Below are positions 16,072 to 24,722 of a stretch of DNA of 33,495 nucleotides, piece by piece. This DNA is from Pedosphaera sp. (GTDB lineage Bacteria; Verrucomicrobiota; Verrucomicrobiia; Limisphaerales; JADLHS01): NCBI GenBank assembly GCA_009695195.1, contig SIBJ01000042.1, positions 1-33,495 on the forward strand, in the 5' to 3' direction. Under the pieces are notes generated by a model. It was not told the origin of the DNA, searched no databases, and worked only from the letters and a program-made list of their open reading frames with translations. A program made the position numbers and the translations under genes. The number at the start of each line of letters is the position of its first letter. Position 1 is the first letter of the stretch.

Positions 16072-16977
16072 TCACTTCGCGGGCTTGTTGGTCAACGCGC
16101 CGCTGAACAAATTAAACGGCACCGTCCGCGAGTCGAAAACCAACGTGGAGCGTTCCTTCAGCGAAATCTCAATCGCGTCCAGACTCAGGAGGAACGTGGC
16201 CAGCTCCGGATTCTGTTGGAACACGGGTAGGATGTCGGCAGCCACGGCTTCGCCCTGACCTCTGATCCGGCGCGCTTCACCATCCGCCGCCGAGAGCATC
16301 TCCGCCGCCTTGCGGTCGGCCGCCGATTTGATCTTCGCCGCCGCCGCTATGCCTTCGTTCTCAAACCCGCTGGCCAGCCTTCCGCGCTCGCCGGTCATCT
16401 GATCGAACACCGTCTGCGTGACACTTTCGGGCAAGCCAAGCCGCTTGATGCCGAGATATTCGATGCGGATGCCGTAGTTGTTGGTGGCAAGCTGGGCCTG
16501 CGCGAGCGCCTTGATCTCGCCTTCGATGGCGTCAAACTTCAACTGCTTCTCGTCCGCATTCGCGAAATCCCCGAGCACATGTTTGCCCACAACAGCGTTC
16601 TTGGCCTGGCTCACGATGTCCTCCAGCGTCCGCTCGGCCACCGAGATGGAACCGCCGGCGAAGCGCGGGAAAAATGTTTTCGCGTCCGTGATGCGCCAGC
16701 CGACGTAAACGTTGATCAGAATAATATTGTTATCGGCGGTCTGCGGTTCGTGGAGCTTGTCCTCGAAGTTCTGGATGCGTTGATCGAGTTTGTAAACATT
16801 CTCGATGGGCCACGGCAGGCGGAAGTACGGCCCCGGCTCGGACTGCTCGCGGCTCGTCGCACCGAAGCGGGTGACGACGGCGATCTCGGATTTGCGCACC
16901 TGAAAGACAAACAGCACCAGCACGAAGATCACGGCCAGCACGGCGCTGATGACGATGGTCAATGGATTCCGTTTCAT
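16072..16977 (-). CDS. SPFH-domain protein (HflC-like), second of three
   Basis: The protein has 301 residues. An N-terminal membrane helix (about 7-27) is followed by a band-7 domain with EIAVVTRFGATSREQSEPGPYFRLPWPIENV and the DIVSQAKNAVVGKH segment. The Ala/Lys/Glu-rich helix near the C-terminus (GIAAAAKIKSAADRKAAEML) and the RRIRGQGEA element are hallmarks of HflC. The start at 16977 lies four bases after the stop of the first SPFH gene. Upstream in-frame codons are Arg-rich and unrelated. It probably forms a hetero-oligomer with the third protein, as HflC does with HflK. Confidence 0.93.
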   Translation of the reverse strand: MKRNPLTIVISAVLAVIFVLVLFVFQVRKSEIAVVTRFGATSREQSEPGPYFRLPWPIENVYKLDQRIQNFEDKLHEPQTADNNIILINVYVGWRITDAKTFFPRFAGGSISVAERTLEDIVSQAKNAVVGKHVLGDFANADEKQLKFDAIEGEIKALAQAQLATNNYGIRIEYLGIKRLGLPESVTQTVFDQMTGERGRLASGFENEGIAAAAKIKSAADRKAAEMLSAADGEARRIRGQGEAVAADILPVFQQNPELATFLLSLDAIEISLKERSTLVFDSRTVPFNLFSGALTNKPAK

Positions 16978-16981
16978 AAGA

Positions 16982-18865
16982 TCAAGGTTTCTTGGGCGCG
17001 GTCGCCGTGTCGAAAAGTTTTTGCATATTCTCGTAGTCAAACCGCCGCTCAAGATTGAACTGAAACACGTTGTCGGTGTTGGTGGTGAGGACGAGATATT
17101 TCGTCGCCTTCGCCGTGGCCTGCGCGAAGGTCTGCAAATACGCGCGCTGCATGTAAACGGACGGCGCGGCGTTGAAGGCGGGGATCTGATTCGTGAACGC
17201 GGCGGCGCGGGCGAGCGCGATCACTTCGAGGTTGAGCCGGTCCGCTTCGGCGGTGTTGGTGACGGTGAACGCCTGGGCGGAGGCCAGCGCGTAGATGCCG
17301 ATGGCCGCAGCTTCGGCGACGAGGATGGTGGCTTGTTGCTTGTGCGCGGCGCCGACCACCTTTTCGTAATCGGGCGCGACCTTCACCGGCGGATGAATGT
17401 CCTGCAACCCGACGAACAGGATTTTTGCGCCGAGTTCCCGGTCGTTGGCGGCCTTCTGAATCCGGTCGCGAAGTATTTGCGAGGCTTCCAGCCGGCTGCG
17501 CGACATGAGTTCGCCGATGTCCACGCTGACAAGGTAGCGGATGACTTCGCGCGTGGCGAGTTGCTGGAGCAAATTGGGACTGTCCTCGTTGATGTATGCC
17601 CACTGCATCAGGTTCTCGATTTGAAACTGCACCGGGATGCTGACGGTGAGCAGACTGACGGGCGGGGCTTTTTTTCCGCTGGTGGTCTCGCTGGTTTCGC
17701 CCGTGCGCTCGCGGTTGGCGACGAGGAAATTGTCCTCTTTGCCGTGAGCGATCGCCCAGACGACGATCTTTTCATTGCGCTCGCTCTCCGGCGTGAACCC
17801 TACGTCGAGCGTTTGAATCTGTTCGGTGCGGAAGCGATAAACCTTGTCCACCGGCCACGGCCATTTGAAATGCCCGCCCGGTTCGAGCACGGCGTGGCCC
17901 TCGACCGGTTTGCCGAAGTGCTCGAGCAACGCGCGCTCGCCCGGCTCGATGAACACCACGCAGGTCGAGAGCAGCAGCGCCGCGAGTTGCAGCAGGAGCA
18001 GCCAGCGCACGGCGTTCTTGAGCATCTGATAAAACCACGTCTCGGACACTTTGAACCCGAACTGGTAATCGAGCGTCTGCGCCGCCGTGACCACGAGGCC
18101 TTCGGGCTGCGCGAGCAATCCGACGAGCCGCGAATCGTACAGCGCGCGGCCGACCTTGCCCTTCATGCGCGGGCGGTAGATTTCGAGGATCAACGTGATG
18201 AGCGTTTCCGCCGCGACGAGCCAGAGCACGACGCAGAGCACGCGCGCGACGATGAGGTCGGTCTTGGGAAACTCAGCCTTCGCGCCCGCGATGGCGAGCG
18301 CGCTGACGGCGCAAAGATACGCGCCCAGCAACAGATAACTCGCGCTCGGTCGGAGCAACCGGTGGTTTTCGATCCGCGCGATCGTCGAAGAAAATCTACC
18401 GATCAAAAACAGGATCAGCGCCAGCAGTGCCAGCAGCGACATCGCAACCATCTCCTCTTTGAAAGCGACGACGGTGTCCGTTTTTCCCAACCAGCGCCAT
18501 ATAACCAGCGCCGCGGCGATCTGAAGCACCAACAGCACGACGGCGAAAGCGGGGACGAAGAATTTTTCAAACTGTTCGCGCGAGCGTTGCGCCGGGAAGG
18601 TTTCCGCCTCCTTGCCCTCGAACAACGTCGCGCTGCCGCGCGAGCGGGCGAGTTCGTCCAGTTCCAGTTTTTCCAGCCGCTCGCGATCTTCGAGCCGCAT
18701 TTGAAACCAGCTCACGAACGCAACCAACACGCCCAGCCCGAGGAAAACCGACGCGACCTGGCCGGACAACGAATTCGCAAAGTGCGCGACGCCGTAGCCC
18801 GCCGCGCCCACCGCCAGCAACACGAGCAGGTTCACCAGACCGTTTCTTTGAATGTTTCGTTCCAT
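16982..18865 (-). CDS. Polytopic SPFH-domain protein, first of three
   Basis: The 627-residue protein combines about seven N-terminal membrane segments (roughly residues 10-28, 37-55, 105-125, 138-160, 172-195, 205-228, 280-305) with a C-terminal SPFH domain. The latter begins VVFIEPGERALLEHFGKPVEGHAVLEPGGHFKWPWPVDKV and continues through VQFQIENLMQWAY and a long Ala-rich helix. Canonical stomatin/HflK proteins have one anchor, so the polytopic front half is unusual. The start at 18865 follows a 91-bp gap from the permease stop, filled by two heptanucleotide arrays. It is the first SPFH gene of the trio and likely shares their complex. Confidence 0.9.
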   Translation of the reverse strand: MERNIQRNGLVNLLVLLAVGAAGYGVAHFANSLSGQVASVFLGLGVLVAFVSWFQMRLEDRERLEKLELDELARSRGSATLFEGKEAETFPAQRSREQFEKFFVPAFAVVLLVLQIAAALVIWRWLGKTDTVVAFKEEMVAMSLLALLALILFLIGRFSSTIARIENHRLLRPSASYLLLGAYLCAVSALAIAGAKAEFPKTDLIVARVLCVVLWLVAAETLITLILEIYRPRMKGKVGRALYDSRLVGLLAQPEGLVVTAAQTLDYQFGFKVSETWFYQMLKNAVRWLLLLQLAALLLSTCVVFIEPGERALLEHFGKPVEGHAVLEPGGHFKWPWPVDKVYRFRTEQIQTLDVGFTPESERNEKIVVWAIAHGKEDNFLVANRERTGETSETTSGKKAPPVSLLTVSIPVQFQIENLMQWAYINEDSPNLLQQLATREVIRYLVSVDIGELMSRSRLEASQILRDRIQKAANDRELGAKILFVGLQDIHPPVKVAPDYEKVVGAAHKQQATILVAEAAAIGIYALASAQAFTVTNTAEADRLNLEVIALARAAAFTNQIPAFNAAPSVYMQRAYLQTFAQATAKATKYLVLTTNTDNVFQFNLERRFDYENMQKLFDTATAPKKP

Positions 18866-18876
18866 GCAGATCAAAA

Positions 18877-18904
18877 GCCGAAAGCTGAAAGCTGAAAGCT
18901 GAAA
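18877..18904. repeat. Heptanucleotide array GCTGAAA x4
   Basis: Four 7-bp units (GCCGAAA once, then GCTGAAA three times) lie just upstream of the first SPFH gene. It is outside the chosen coding region. Confidence 0.9.
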
Positions 18905-18926
18905 TCGCCCGGCCAACCAACCCGGC

Positions 18927-18954
18927 TTTCTACTTTCTGTTTTCTGTTTTCTGT
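18927..18954. repeat. Heptanucleotide array TTTCTGT x4
   Basis: Four 7-bp units (TTTCTAC, then TTTCTGT three times) lie between the permease stop at 18957 and the previous array. The last partial unit TTTCAAC runs into the permease stop codon. Confidence 0.9.
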
Positions 18955-18956
18955 TT

Positions 18957-19919
18957 TCAACTTAATTCCCGATCTTCAAACAACGCCACCGCCAACGCCA
19001 GCACCGCGCCGACGTAACACACCAGATAGCCGAACGCCTTGCCGACGTAGCCCCAGTGAAACGTGCTTTTCCCGGTCTCAAGCGCGTCCGCAAGCCAGAA
19101 AACCTGCCAGTTCGGTATCACGGTGTAAAGAACCGACGCCAACCACGAGCCGTGCGACGCCGGCCGGCCGAACAAATAATCGGACATCAACCCGACCAGA
19201 AAAAACGCCGAGCAGATCGCGAGGGTCGGGATCATGTCGAACCGCGTCGAGCACGCCAGCGCCAGCGCGGCCAGGATCCACAGCGCGAACAGAACCAAAA
19301 TCGCGCACGGCACCAACCGCCAGTCCACCGCGGCAATCTCGCCCATGCTCTGCATCTGCTTCGTGAATTGAAATATAATGAACGCCGCCACGGTGATGGT
19401 GAACACCAGCGCAAACGCCGCGTCGCTCACGAACGGGCGGCGTAGAAAGAAATTACTGAAGCCGCCGAGCGCATACGCCGCCACCACGCCGCCGGCAACA
19501 ATCCCGACCGCCGCCAGATCGGTGCTGCCGTAGGCGTCGAAGGTCATCCGGCTGGCGATCAGCGCGGCGACGAGATTGACGTAGGTGAGTACCGACAGCG
19601 CCGCGATGAGTCCGGCGTATTTGGCGAGGAGAAATTGCGCGCGCCCGATGGGTTTGGAAAGGACCGCCAGCGCCGTGCCTGCGCGAATTTCACGCGCAAG
19701 TGAGGCAGAAGCACTCATTACCGCCCCGAACAGTCCGGCCAGCAGCATCACCGCCAGCACGCTGTTCTTGACCAGTTTCGGCTCGTCGCCAAACGCGAAG
19801 TAGAGGGGCGTGGCCAGAAAGATTTCAAAAGCCGCCGACCCCGTCATCAACAGCAAAAACACGGGCTGGCGCACCAGTTCCATGAACGCATTGGCGGCGA
19901 TGGTTACGAATTGTCGCAT
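18957..19919 (-). CDS. ABC-2 type permease
   Basis: This 320-residue protein has about six membrane segments and the ABC-2 layout: a loop with SLAREIRAGTALAVLSKPIGRAQFLLAKYAG, typical of GldF/NosY-type permeases. It carries no ATP-binding motif, so it needs a separate ATPase. The only one in the run is at 9697-10902, more than 8 kb downstream. It begins the minus-strand run and is divergent from the dienelactone-hydrolase-like gene. The SPFH trio follows. Confidence 0.88.
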   Translation of the reverse strand: MRQFVTIAANAFMELVRQPVFLLLMTGSAAFEIFLATPLYFAFGDEPKLVKNSVLAVMLLAGLFGAVMSASASLAREIRAGTALAVLSKPIGRAQFLLAKYAGLIAALSVLTYVNLVAALIASRMTFDAYGSTDLAAVGIVAGGVVAAYALGGFSNFFLRRPFVSDAAFALVFTITVAAFIIFQFTKQMQSMGEIAAVDWRLVPCAILVLFALWILAALALACSTRFDMIPTLAICSAFFLVGLMSDYLFGRPASHGSWLASVLYTVIPNWQVFWLADALETGKSTFHWGYVGKAFGYLVCYVGAVLALAVALFEDRELS

Positions 19920-20114
19920 CTAAACATTCTCAATTCCCATTTGTATCCGTCAGCTTAAGAACCGTGGGTTCGATTGTAAACCGCTATTCGGTTCAGTGCT
20001 GGAATCGTGCCAGCGCGCGCGAACCGGAGGTGGCGTTCGAGCGCACACCTCTGGTCCGCCGAGGTTTGGCACCCGGAGATTGGATTTTTTCCTGGAAGCA
20101 GCTAGACTTCGCGC
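19920..20114. other. Divergent intergenic region
   Basis: The 195 bp between the permease (minus) and the hydrolase gene (plus) should hold promoters for both. I see no convincing -35/-10 pair or operator. Short inverted pieces (ACCTC at 20047-20051 with GAGGT at 20061-20065) suggest a degraded palindrome. Confidence 0.4.
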
Positions 20115-20888
20115 ATGAAAACTTTGCTCTCCATCGCCCTCGCATCGCTCTGCGCGAACGTGCTCCAAGCCGCGATCAAAACCGAAACCGTCGAATACAA
20201 ACAAGGTGACACCACCCTCGCCGGCGAATTGGTTTATGACGACGCAATCAAAGGCGCGCGCCCCGGCGTGCTGGTCGTGCATCAGTGGAAAGGTTTGACC
20301 GGTTACGAAAAGAAACGGGCCGCGATGCTCGCCGAACTCGGCTACGTGGCGTTCTGCGCCGACATCTACGGCAAAGGCGTGCGCCCGACCTCGCCGCAGG
20401 ACGCCGGCGCGGAAGCTGGCAAATACAAGAAGAACCGCCCGCTCCTCCGCGAACGCGTGAACGCCGGCTTGGAAACTTTCCGCAAACAAAAAGTTGTTGA
20501 TCCGAAACACATCGCGGCCATTGGTTATTGTTTCGGCGGCACGACGGTGATTGAACTCGCCCGCAGCGGCGCGGACGTGGCGGGCGTCGTCAGTTTTCAC
20601 GGCGGACTTGATTCGCCAACGCCCGCCGACGGGAAGAACATCAAGTGCAAGGTGCTCGCGTGTCACGGCGCGGACGATCCGTTCGTGCCGGCGAAAGACC
20701 TCGAAGCCTTCGAGAGTGAGCTGCGCGATGCCGGCGTGGACTGGCGGCTCGTCAAATACGGCGGCGCCGTCCACAGCTTCACTGATTGGGGCATGGACGG
20801 CAGCATGAAGGGCGCGAAGTACGACGAGAAAGCGGACAAGCGCTCGTGGGTGGAGATGAAGGCGTTTCTCACGGAATGTTTCAGATAA
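20115..20888 (+). CDS. Exported dienelactone hydrolase-like enzyme
   Basis: The 257-residue alpha/beta hydrolase has an N-terminal signal peptide (about 1-19, ending LQA-AI). The nucleophile is Cys139 (GYCFGG), the acid Asp188 (HGADDPFVP) and the base His220 (AVHSF), a Cys-Asp-His triad as in dienelactone hydrolases. Extra oxyanion-side features GVLVVHQWKGLTGYEKKRA are also family-like. The natural substrate is probably an ester or lactone and may not be a dienelactone. It stands alone on the + strand, with an inverted repeat downstream before rsmD. Confidence 0.9.
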   Translation: MKTLLSIALASLCANVLQAAIKTETVEYKQGDTTLAGELVYDDAIKGARPGVLVVHQWKGLTGYEKKRAAMLAELGYVAFCADIYGKGVRPTSPQDAGAEAGKYKKNRPLLRERVNAGLETFRKQKVVDPKHIAAIGYCFGGTTVIELARSGADVAGVVSFHGGLDSPTPADGKNIKCKVLACHGADDPFVPAKDLEAFESELRDAGVDWRLVKYGGAVHSFTDWGMDGSMKGAKYDEKADKRSWVEMKAFLTECFR

Positions 20889-20916
20889 ACCGGCGACGAA
20901 TTGAGATTGATGAAAA

Positions 20917-21075
20917 CTCGCCCTCACCCTGACCCTCTCCCCCGGGGAGAGGGAACAGCGATCGCTCTGCTCGTGATTTGTGGACGCGCGCTCGACCAAC
21001 TCAGACGCACGACATTTCAAACATCGGCGAAAGATTCTCCCTCTCCCCGGGGGAGAGGGCCGGGGTGAGGGCGAG
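20917..21075. repeat. Inverted repeat with 37-bp arms
   Basis: The left arm (20917-20953) and right arm (21039-21075) are reverse complements except at two positions or so. Each arm also contains a self-complementary CTCTCCCCCGGGGAGAG-type core. The element fills the gap between the hydrolase gene and rsmD, and may act as a terminator or be a dispersed palindrome; no T-tract is present. Confidence 0.85.
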
Positions 21076-21095
21076 CGTCTCAACCATTATTCCAA

Positions 21096-21680
21096 ATGCG
21101 CATCACCGGCGGACAAGCGGGCGGTCGGATTCTTCGCGTGCCGAAAGGTTTCGCGGTGCGGCCCACGCCCGATCTCGTCAAACAGGCCGTCTTCAACAGC
21201 CTCGGCGAACGCGTCATCGGCGCGCGGGTGCTCGAACTTTTCGCCGGCTCGGGCGCGTTGAGCCTTGAATGCCTCAGCCGCGGCGCGAAGTCCGCGGTCT
21301 GTGTGGAACTGGCGCCCAAGCACGCCGAGTTCATCCGGCGCAACGTGGCGATTTCCAAGTTTCCCCCGGGCGCGCTCGAAGTGCGCACGCAAGATGTCTT
21401 CGCCGTGCTACCGCAACTCGCCGCCGCTGGCACGACGTTTGACCTGATTCTCGCCGACCCGCCGTACGGCGAAAAAAATGTGGGCCGGCGTTCGCAATCG
21501 CTCGCGCAACAACTGCTCGACGAACCGAACCTGCCCAAGCTCCTCGCGCCCGGCGGACGCTTCGTCCTCGGCCACGCGCGCCGCGACACACTGACCGTCC
21601 CCGCGCCGTGGACCGAGCGCAAAGTGATGAAGCACGGCGACAACATGATGCGGTTTATGGACTGCGCCGGCAGAGCGTAG
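21096..21680 (+). CDS. rsmD: 16S rRNA (guanine966-N2)-methyltransferase
   Basis: The 194-residue protein is RsmD, which methylates G966 of 16S rRNA. It has the N-terminal RITGGQAGGRILRVP, the SAM-binding VLELFAGSGALSLECLSRGA, and the catalytic ADPPYGEK (NPPY/DPPY-type). The stop codon TAG lies in a palindromic element beginning at 21659; the last seven residues (MDCAGRA) are encoded by that element. So the native C-terminus may have been replaced by repeat sequence. Confidence 0.93.
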   Translation: MRITGGQAGGRILRVPKGFAVRPTPDLVKQAVFNSLGERVIGARVLELFAGSGALSLECLSRGAKSAVCVELAPKHAEFIRRNVAISKFPPGALEVRTQDVFAVLPQLAAAGTTFDLILADPPYGEKNVGRRSQSLAQQLLDEPNLPKLLAPGGRFVLGHARRDTLTVPAPWTERKVMKHGDNMMRFMDCAGRA

Positions 21681-21768
21681 CGGCGACGGCGCTTTCGCAG
21701 TGCGGGGGCGTCCAGATTCTTTCCTCGCTTCCCAAAGCGGTGTCGCGCTTCGCTTGCCACCGCAGTCC
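21659..21768. repeat. Palindromic element, copy A (diverged)
   Basis: The left arm (21659-21695) and right arm (21734-21768) pair with indels. The right arm (AAAGCGGTGTCGCGC...CCACCGCAGTCC) closely matches the right arms at 32057-32091 and 33401-33435. The element overlaps the end of rsmD and precedes the OPT gene. Confidence 0.8.
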
Positions 21769-21840
21769 AAAAAAGTCGTGGGGCGTTCCGAGGAATTTCT
21801 GTTTTCCAAACGCGCCGGTTCTGCTTTCATGCGCCGCAAT

Positions 21841-23697
21841 ATGGCTGAGCCAACTGACCCGCCCGCCGGTCTCAAACGCTTTCTCCCCCGCATCGGCTCG
21901 CCTGGTTATCATCTGCTGCTCGCCGCCGTCGCCATTTTCATCCTCGGTCCGCTCGGCGGCATCTCGGCGGCGTTCATGAATTTCTCCATCGGCTTCTTCA
22001 TCGGCGGCCAGGTGCTCGCCGGAATTCTTGGCAGCGCCGTCACGTTGCCGTACGGACCGGAAGGCAAACACGGCGCGAATTACATCCAGACGATGGCCGC
22101 CAGCGTCGCCGGCATGTGCGGCCTGGGCGTGTTGATCCAGGCGATGGTCTGGCTCGGCCTGCCCGAGCCGGCGTGGTGGAAACTCGTCTTGTTTTACCTT
22201 TGCATCGGCATGTACGGCGTCGGGCTTGGAATGCTCTACACGCCAATTCTCGTGGACAAGATGCAACTGACGTATCCGTCGGGCTTCGCCGTCGCAAACA
22301 TTCTGCGCGCGCTCACGGACAAAAATTTATTGAAGCGTTCCATCGCCAAACTCGGCGGCGGCATCTTCGCGGGTTACAGCGTCGGCTGGTTCGGTTTGAA
22401 ATATGAAGTGCTCGGTTTCTCCAAGACGGTCACCACCCTCATCGGCGGTTGGAACATTTCCATCTCGACGTTCGGCGCGGGCGCGATCTGCGGCGCGCGC
22501 ATCGCCATTCCCGCGTTGGTCGTGGGCTTGATCGGCATCTGGCAAACGCCCCATCTCGTCGAAATGGGCTGGCTGGAGAAGGGCCAGCCGTTCCGCAAGA
22601 TCGGCTTCATCATTTCGCTCGGCACGATTCTCGGCGCGGCGATCGTGGACATCCTGCTCATCATGATCCAGGCGGTGAAACGTTATCGCGAAAAATCCGG
22701 CGCGGCCGCGCCGCCCGCCGAGGACTGGAAACGCGTGAACATGCGGAATCTCGTGCTGTGGATTCTGTTTTGGGGCGCGGGCACGGTGATGGTCGGCAGC
22801 AATGTGATGAAACAACCGGTCTTGTTCCTCGTTGTGGCGGTGCTGCTGTGTTTTTTGTTCGTGCTGGTCAACGGCATCTCGCTGGGCATTTCGGATTGGA
22901 ATCCCATCTCCAGCGCGTTCGTCGTGACGGTGTTCATCCTTTCGGCCATCGGTTTGAAGGACCCGACGGTGGGTTTGATGTGCGCGTCCATCGTGCTCAT
23001 CGCGTGCAGCGAAGGCGGCGACATGCAGCAGGACCGCTCGACCGGCTGGCGGCTCGGCACGAACCGCCTCGTGCAATTCCGCTATCAAGTCATCGGCATC
23101 ACGATGGGCGCGTTGCTCGCCGTGGCGCTGGCGAAAGTTTTCATGAACGCCTATCCCGTGCTCAAGATTGATCAGTTCGGCCACAAAGTCCCCGGCGCTG
23201 AGCAATGGCAGTCCACGATGACCTTCAAATTCGTCGGCGCGCTCAAGGGCATCACCGAGGCGAAACCGTACGTGATGAAAGCGATGTGGATGGGCATCGG
23301 CCTCGGCGTGATCATCGAAGTCTTGCGCAAGTCCATCAAGGCCAGCGCGCGCTACAAGGAGTTCGCCAAGAATTCCCGCCGCGGCAAAGTGACTGACTTC
23401 ACACTCGACGCGGTGTTGTTGTCCAGTCCGTACGCGTCCAGCTTCGGCGGCTTTGTCGAGATGCCGACGATCTGGTGGTGGACGGCCGGCGGCGTGGCCG
23501 GGTCGTTGTATGGCGCACTCGAAGAGAAACTCCGGGCCGCCCGCGCCAAACCCGGCGACGCGGAACTGCCTGCGGACATGAGCACAGTCTCATTGGTCGG
23601 CGGCGGATTGATCGCCGGCGAATCGCTCGCCGCGTTGACGGTGGGGATTTACGGCCTGATCGCGTCCGGCGCGCTGCAGAAACTCTTCGGCGGTTGA
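21841..23697 (+). CDS. OPT-family oligopeptide transporter
   Basis: The protein (618 residues from ATG 21841) has some 14 membrane segments and typical OPT/YSL sequence, such as NFSIGFFIGGQVLAGILGSAVTLPYG, YPSGFAVANILRALTDK, and late SSPYASSFGGFVEMPTIWWW. Members take up oligopeptides or metal chelates with protons. Cells of the same lineage carry OPT proteins of unknown substrate. An in-frame ATG at 21829 (adding MRRN) is possible; earlier codons derive from the palindromic element and are unlikely to be translated. It converges on the transglycosylase gene, 8 bp apart. Confidence 0.9.
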   Translation: MAEPTDPPAGLKRFLPRIGSPGYHLLLAAVAIFILGPLGGISAAFMNFSIGFFIGGQVLAGILGSAVTLPYGPEGKHGANYIQTMAASVAGMCGLGVLIQAMVWLGLPEPAWWKLVLFYLCIGMYGVGLGMLYTPILVDKMQLTYPSGFAVANILRALTDKNLLKRSIAKLGGGIFAGYSVGWFGLKYEVLGFSKTVTTLIGGWNISISTFGAGAICGARIAIPALVVGLIGIWQTPHLVEMGWLEKGQPFRKIGFIISLGTILGAAIVDILLIMIQAVKRYREKSGAAAPPAEDWKRVNMRNLVLWILFWGAGTVMVGSNVMKQPVLFLVVAVLLCFLFVLVNGISLGISDWNPISSAFVVTVFILSAIGLKDPTVGLMCASIVLIACSEGGDMQQDRSTGWRLGTNRLVQFRYQVIGITMGALLAVALAKVFMNAYPVLKIDQFGHKVPGAEQWQSTMTFKFVGALKGITEAKPYVMKAMWMGIGLGVIIEVLRKSIKASARYKEFAKNSRRGKVTDFTLDAVLLSSPYASSFGGFVEMPTIWWWTAGGVAGSLYGALEEKLRAARAKPGDAELPADMSTVSLVGGGLIAGESLAALTVGIYGLIASGALQKLFGG

Positions 23698-23705
23698 CGG
23701 CGCGC

Positions 23706-24656
23706 TCAAGTTTTGCCGCGCCGCCGAAGCGCCAGCAAAGTGCCGAGCAACAACAACGCGAGTACGCCGACAAGCCACCAGATGCCGCCGGGGTTTGAAG
23801 CCGGAGTTTGAGCAGTCGCAATTTCGACAGGCGGCGTGGAGGTTTCCACTTTCGCTTCGGGCATTGGTGACGGAATTGGTTTCAGTTGAACTGCGAGCGG
23901 TTTGTTTCCCGTTGCTGGCGTAATCGTCGCCTGCTCTTCGAGTTTCATCCGCTCTTCTCGTTTGCGCGCTTCCTCGGCCACGATGCGCTTCACCTCCGCG
24001 CGCATCGGCGCGAGGTTGACCGGTCGCGCGTTCCACTCGATGCCGTATTGGTGATAGCCCTTGTTCAAGTGTTCATAAACCTCCAGCCCATGGCGCTGGC
24101 TCAAGTCCGGCTCGGGGATCCCGCAATACTTCACGATGGCGTAGCGCCAGCTCTCGATGTCGCCCGTCGTCGTGCCGTCCGGTTTCGGATTCTCGTCGTA
24201 ATGTTTTTTCAACAACGCCGCCCCGCCGCGCATGTTCGTCAGCGGATCCTTTTTCAAGTCCTCCGGGTCCTTGCCGATCAACTTCGCCGCGTCGGTCAGG
24301 CTGTGGCCAAAGAATTCATTGTCCCATAGCGACATGATGCCGAACGGACGCGGCATGCCGGTCTCGGGCGAACGCGTTTCGCCTAGCGGCCAGGTGAGAT
24401 GTTCCCAACGCGTCTCGGCGAACGCGACGCCTTTGAGAATATCCGCCGGCACGCCGAACTCCGCCGCGGCCTGCTCGAAGAGCGCGGGATAATTCGCCGC
24501 CTTCATCTTCGCCGTGAACTCGGCGATGGCCTTTTCGCGCGCGAGGTCTTCGGCGGTTTTGGTTTGGTCGGCGGCGGGAGACTTCGCCGCCAGCGCCAGC
24601 ACGACGGCCAACGCCAGCCCGGCGGAAAGTCGCGCGCGGCGGAAACAAGTTTTCAT
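23706..24656 (-). CDS. Lysozyme-like transglycosylase with C-terminal membrane anchor
   Basis: From ATG 24656 the protein has 316 residues. A signal peptide (about 1-29, ending SPAAD) is followed by a lysozyme-like/SLT fold: FGVPADILKGVAFAETRWEHLTWP with the likely catalytic Glu81, then PFGIMSLWDN. A Pro/Thr-rich linker leads to a C-terminal membrane helix and Arg/Lys tail (ALRRRGKT). It probably cleaves peptidoglycan glycan strands outside the cytoplasm, held at the membrane by its tail. It ends a minus-strand run behind tsaB. Confidence 0.78.
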   Translation of the reverse strand: MKTCFRRARLSAGLALAVVLALAAKSPAADQTKTAEDLAREKAIAEFTAKMKAANYPALFEQAAAEFGVPADILKGVAFAETRWEHLTWPLGETRSPETGMPRPFGIMSLWDNEFFGHSLTDAAKLIGKDPEDLKKDPLTNMRGGAALLKKHYDENPKPDGTTTGDIESWRYAIVKYCGIPEPDLSQRHGLEVYEHLNKGYHQYGIEWNARPVNLAPMRAEVKRIVAEEARKREERMKLEEQATITPATGNKPLAVQLKPIPSPMPEAKVETSTPPVEIATAQTPASNPGGIWWLVGVLALLLLGTLLALRRRGKT

Positions 24657-24722
24657 CTGCCAGTGATGTGGTTCGAGGACGCGACCATCAATACGCACGG
24701 TGCCGTCGCAGTTCAAGCCGAT

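Noticed and set aside
19965..20000. tRNA T-arm-like sequence GGTTCGATT
   Set aside because: The flanking bases do not form a T-stem and no acceptor, D-arm or anticodon stem can be drawn.
19950..21083. 377-codon minus-strand open frame
   Set aside because: It is antisense to the hydrolase gene and its ends lie in repeats; composition is that of a shadow frame.
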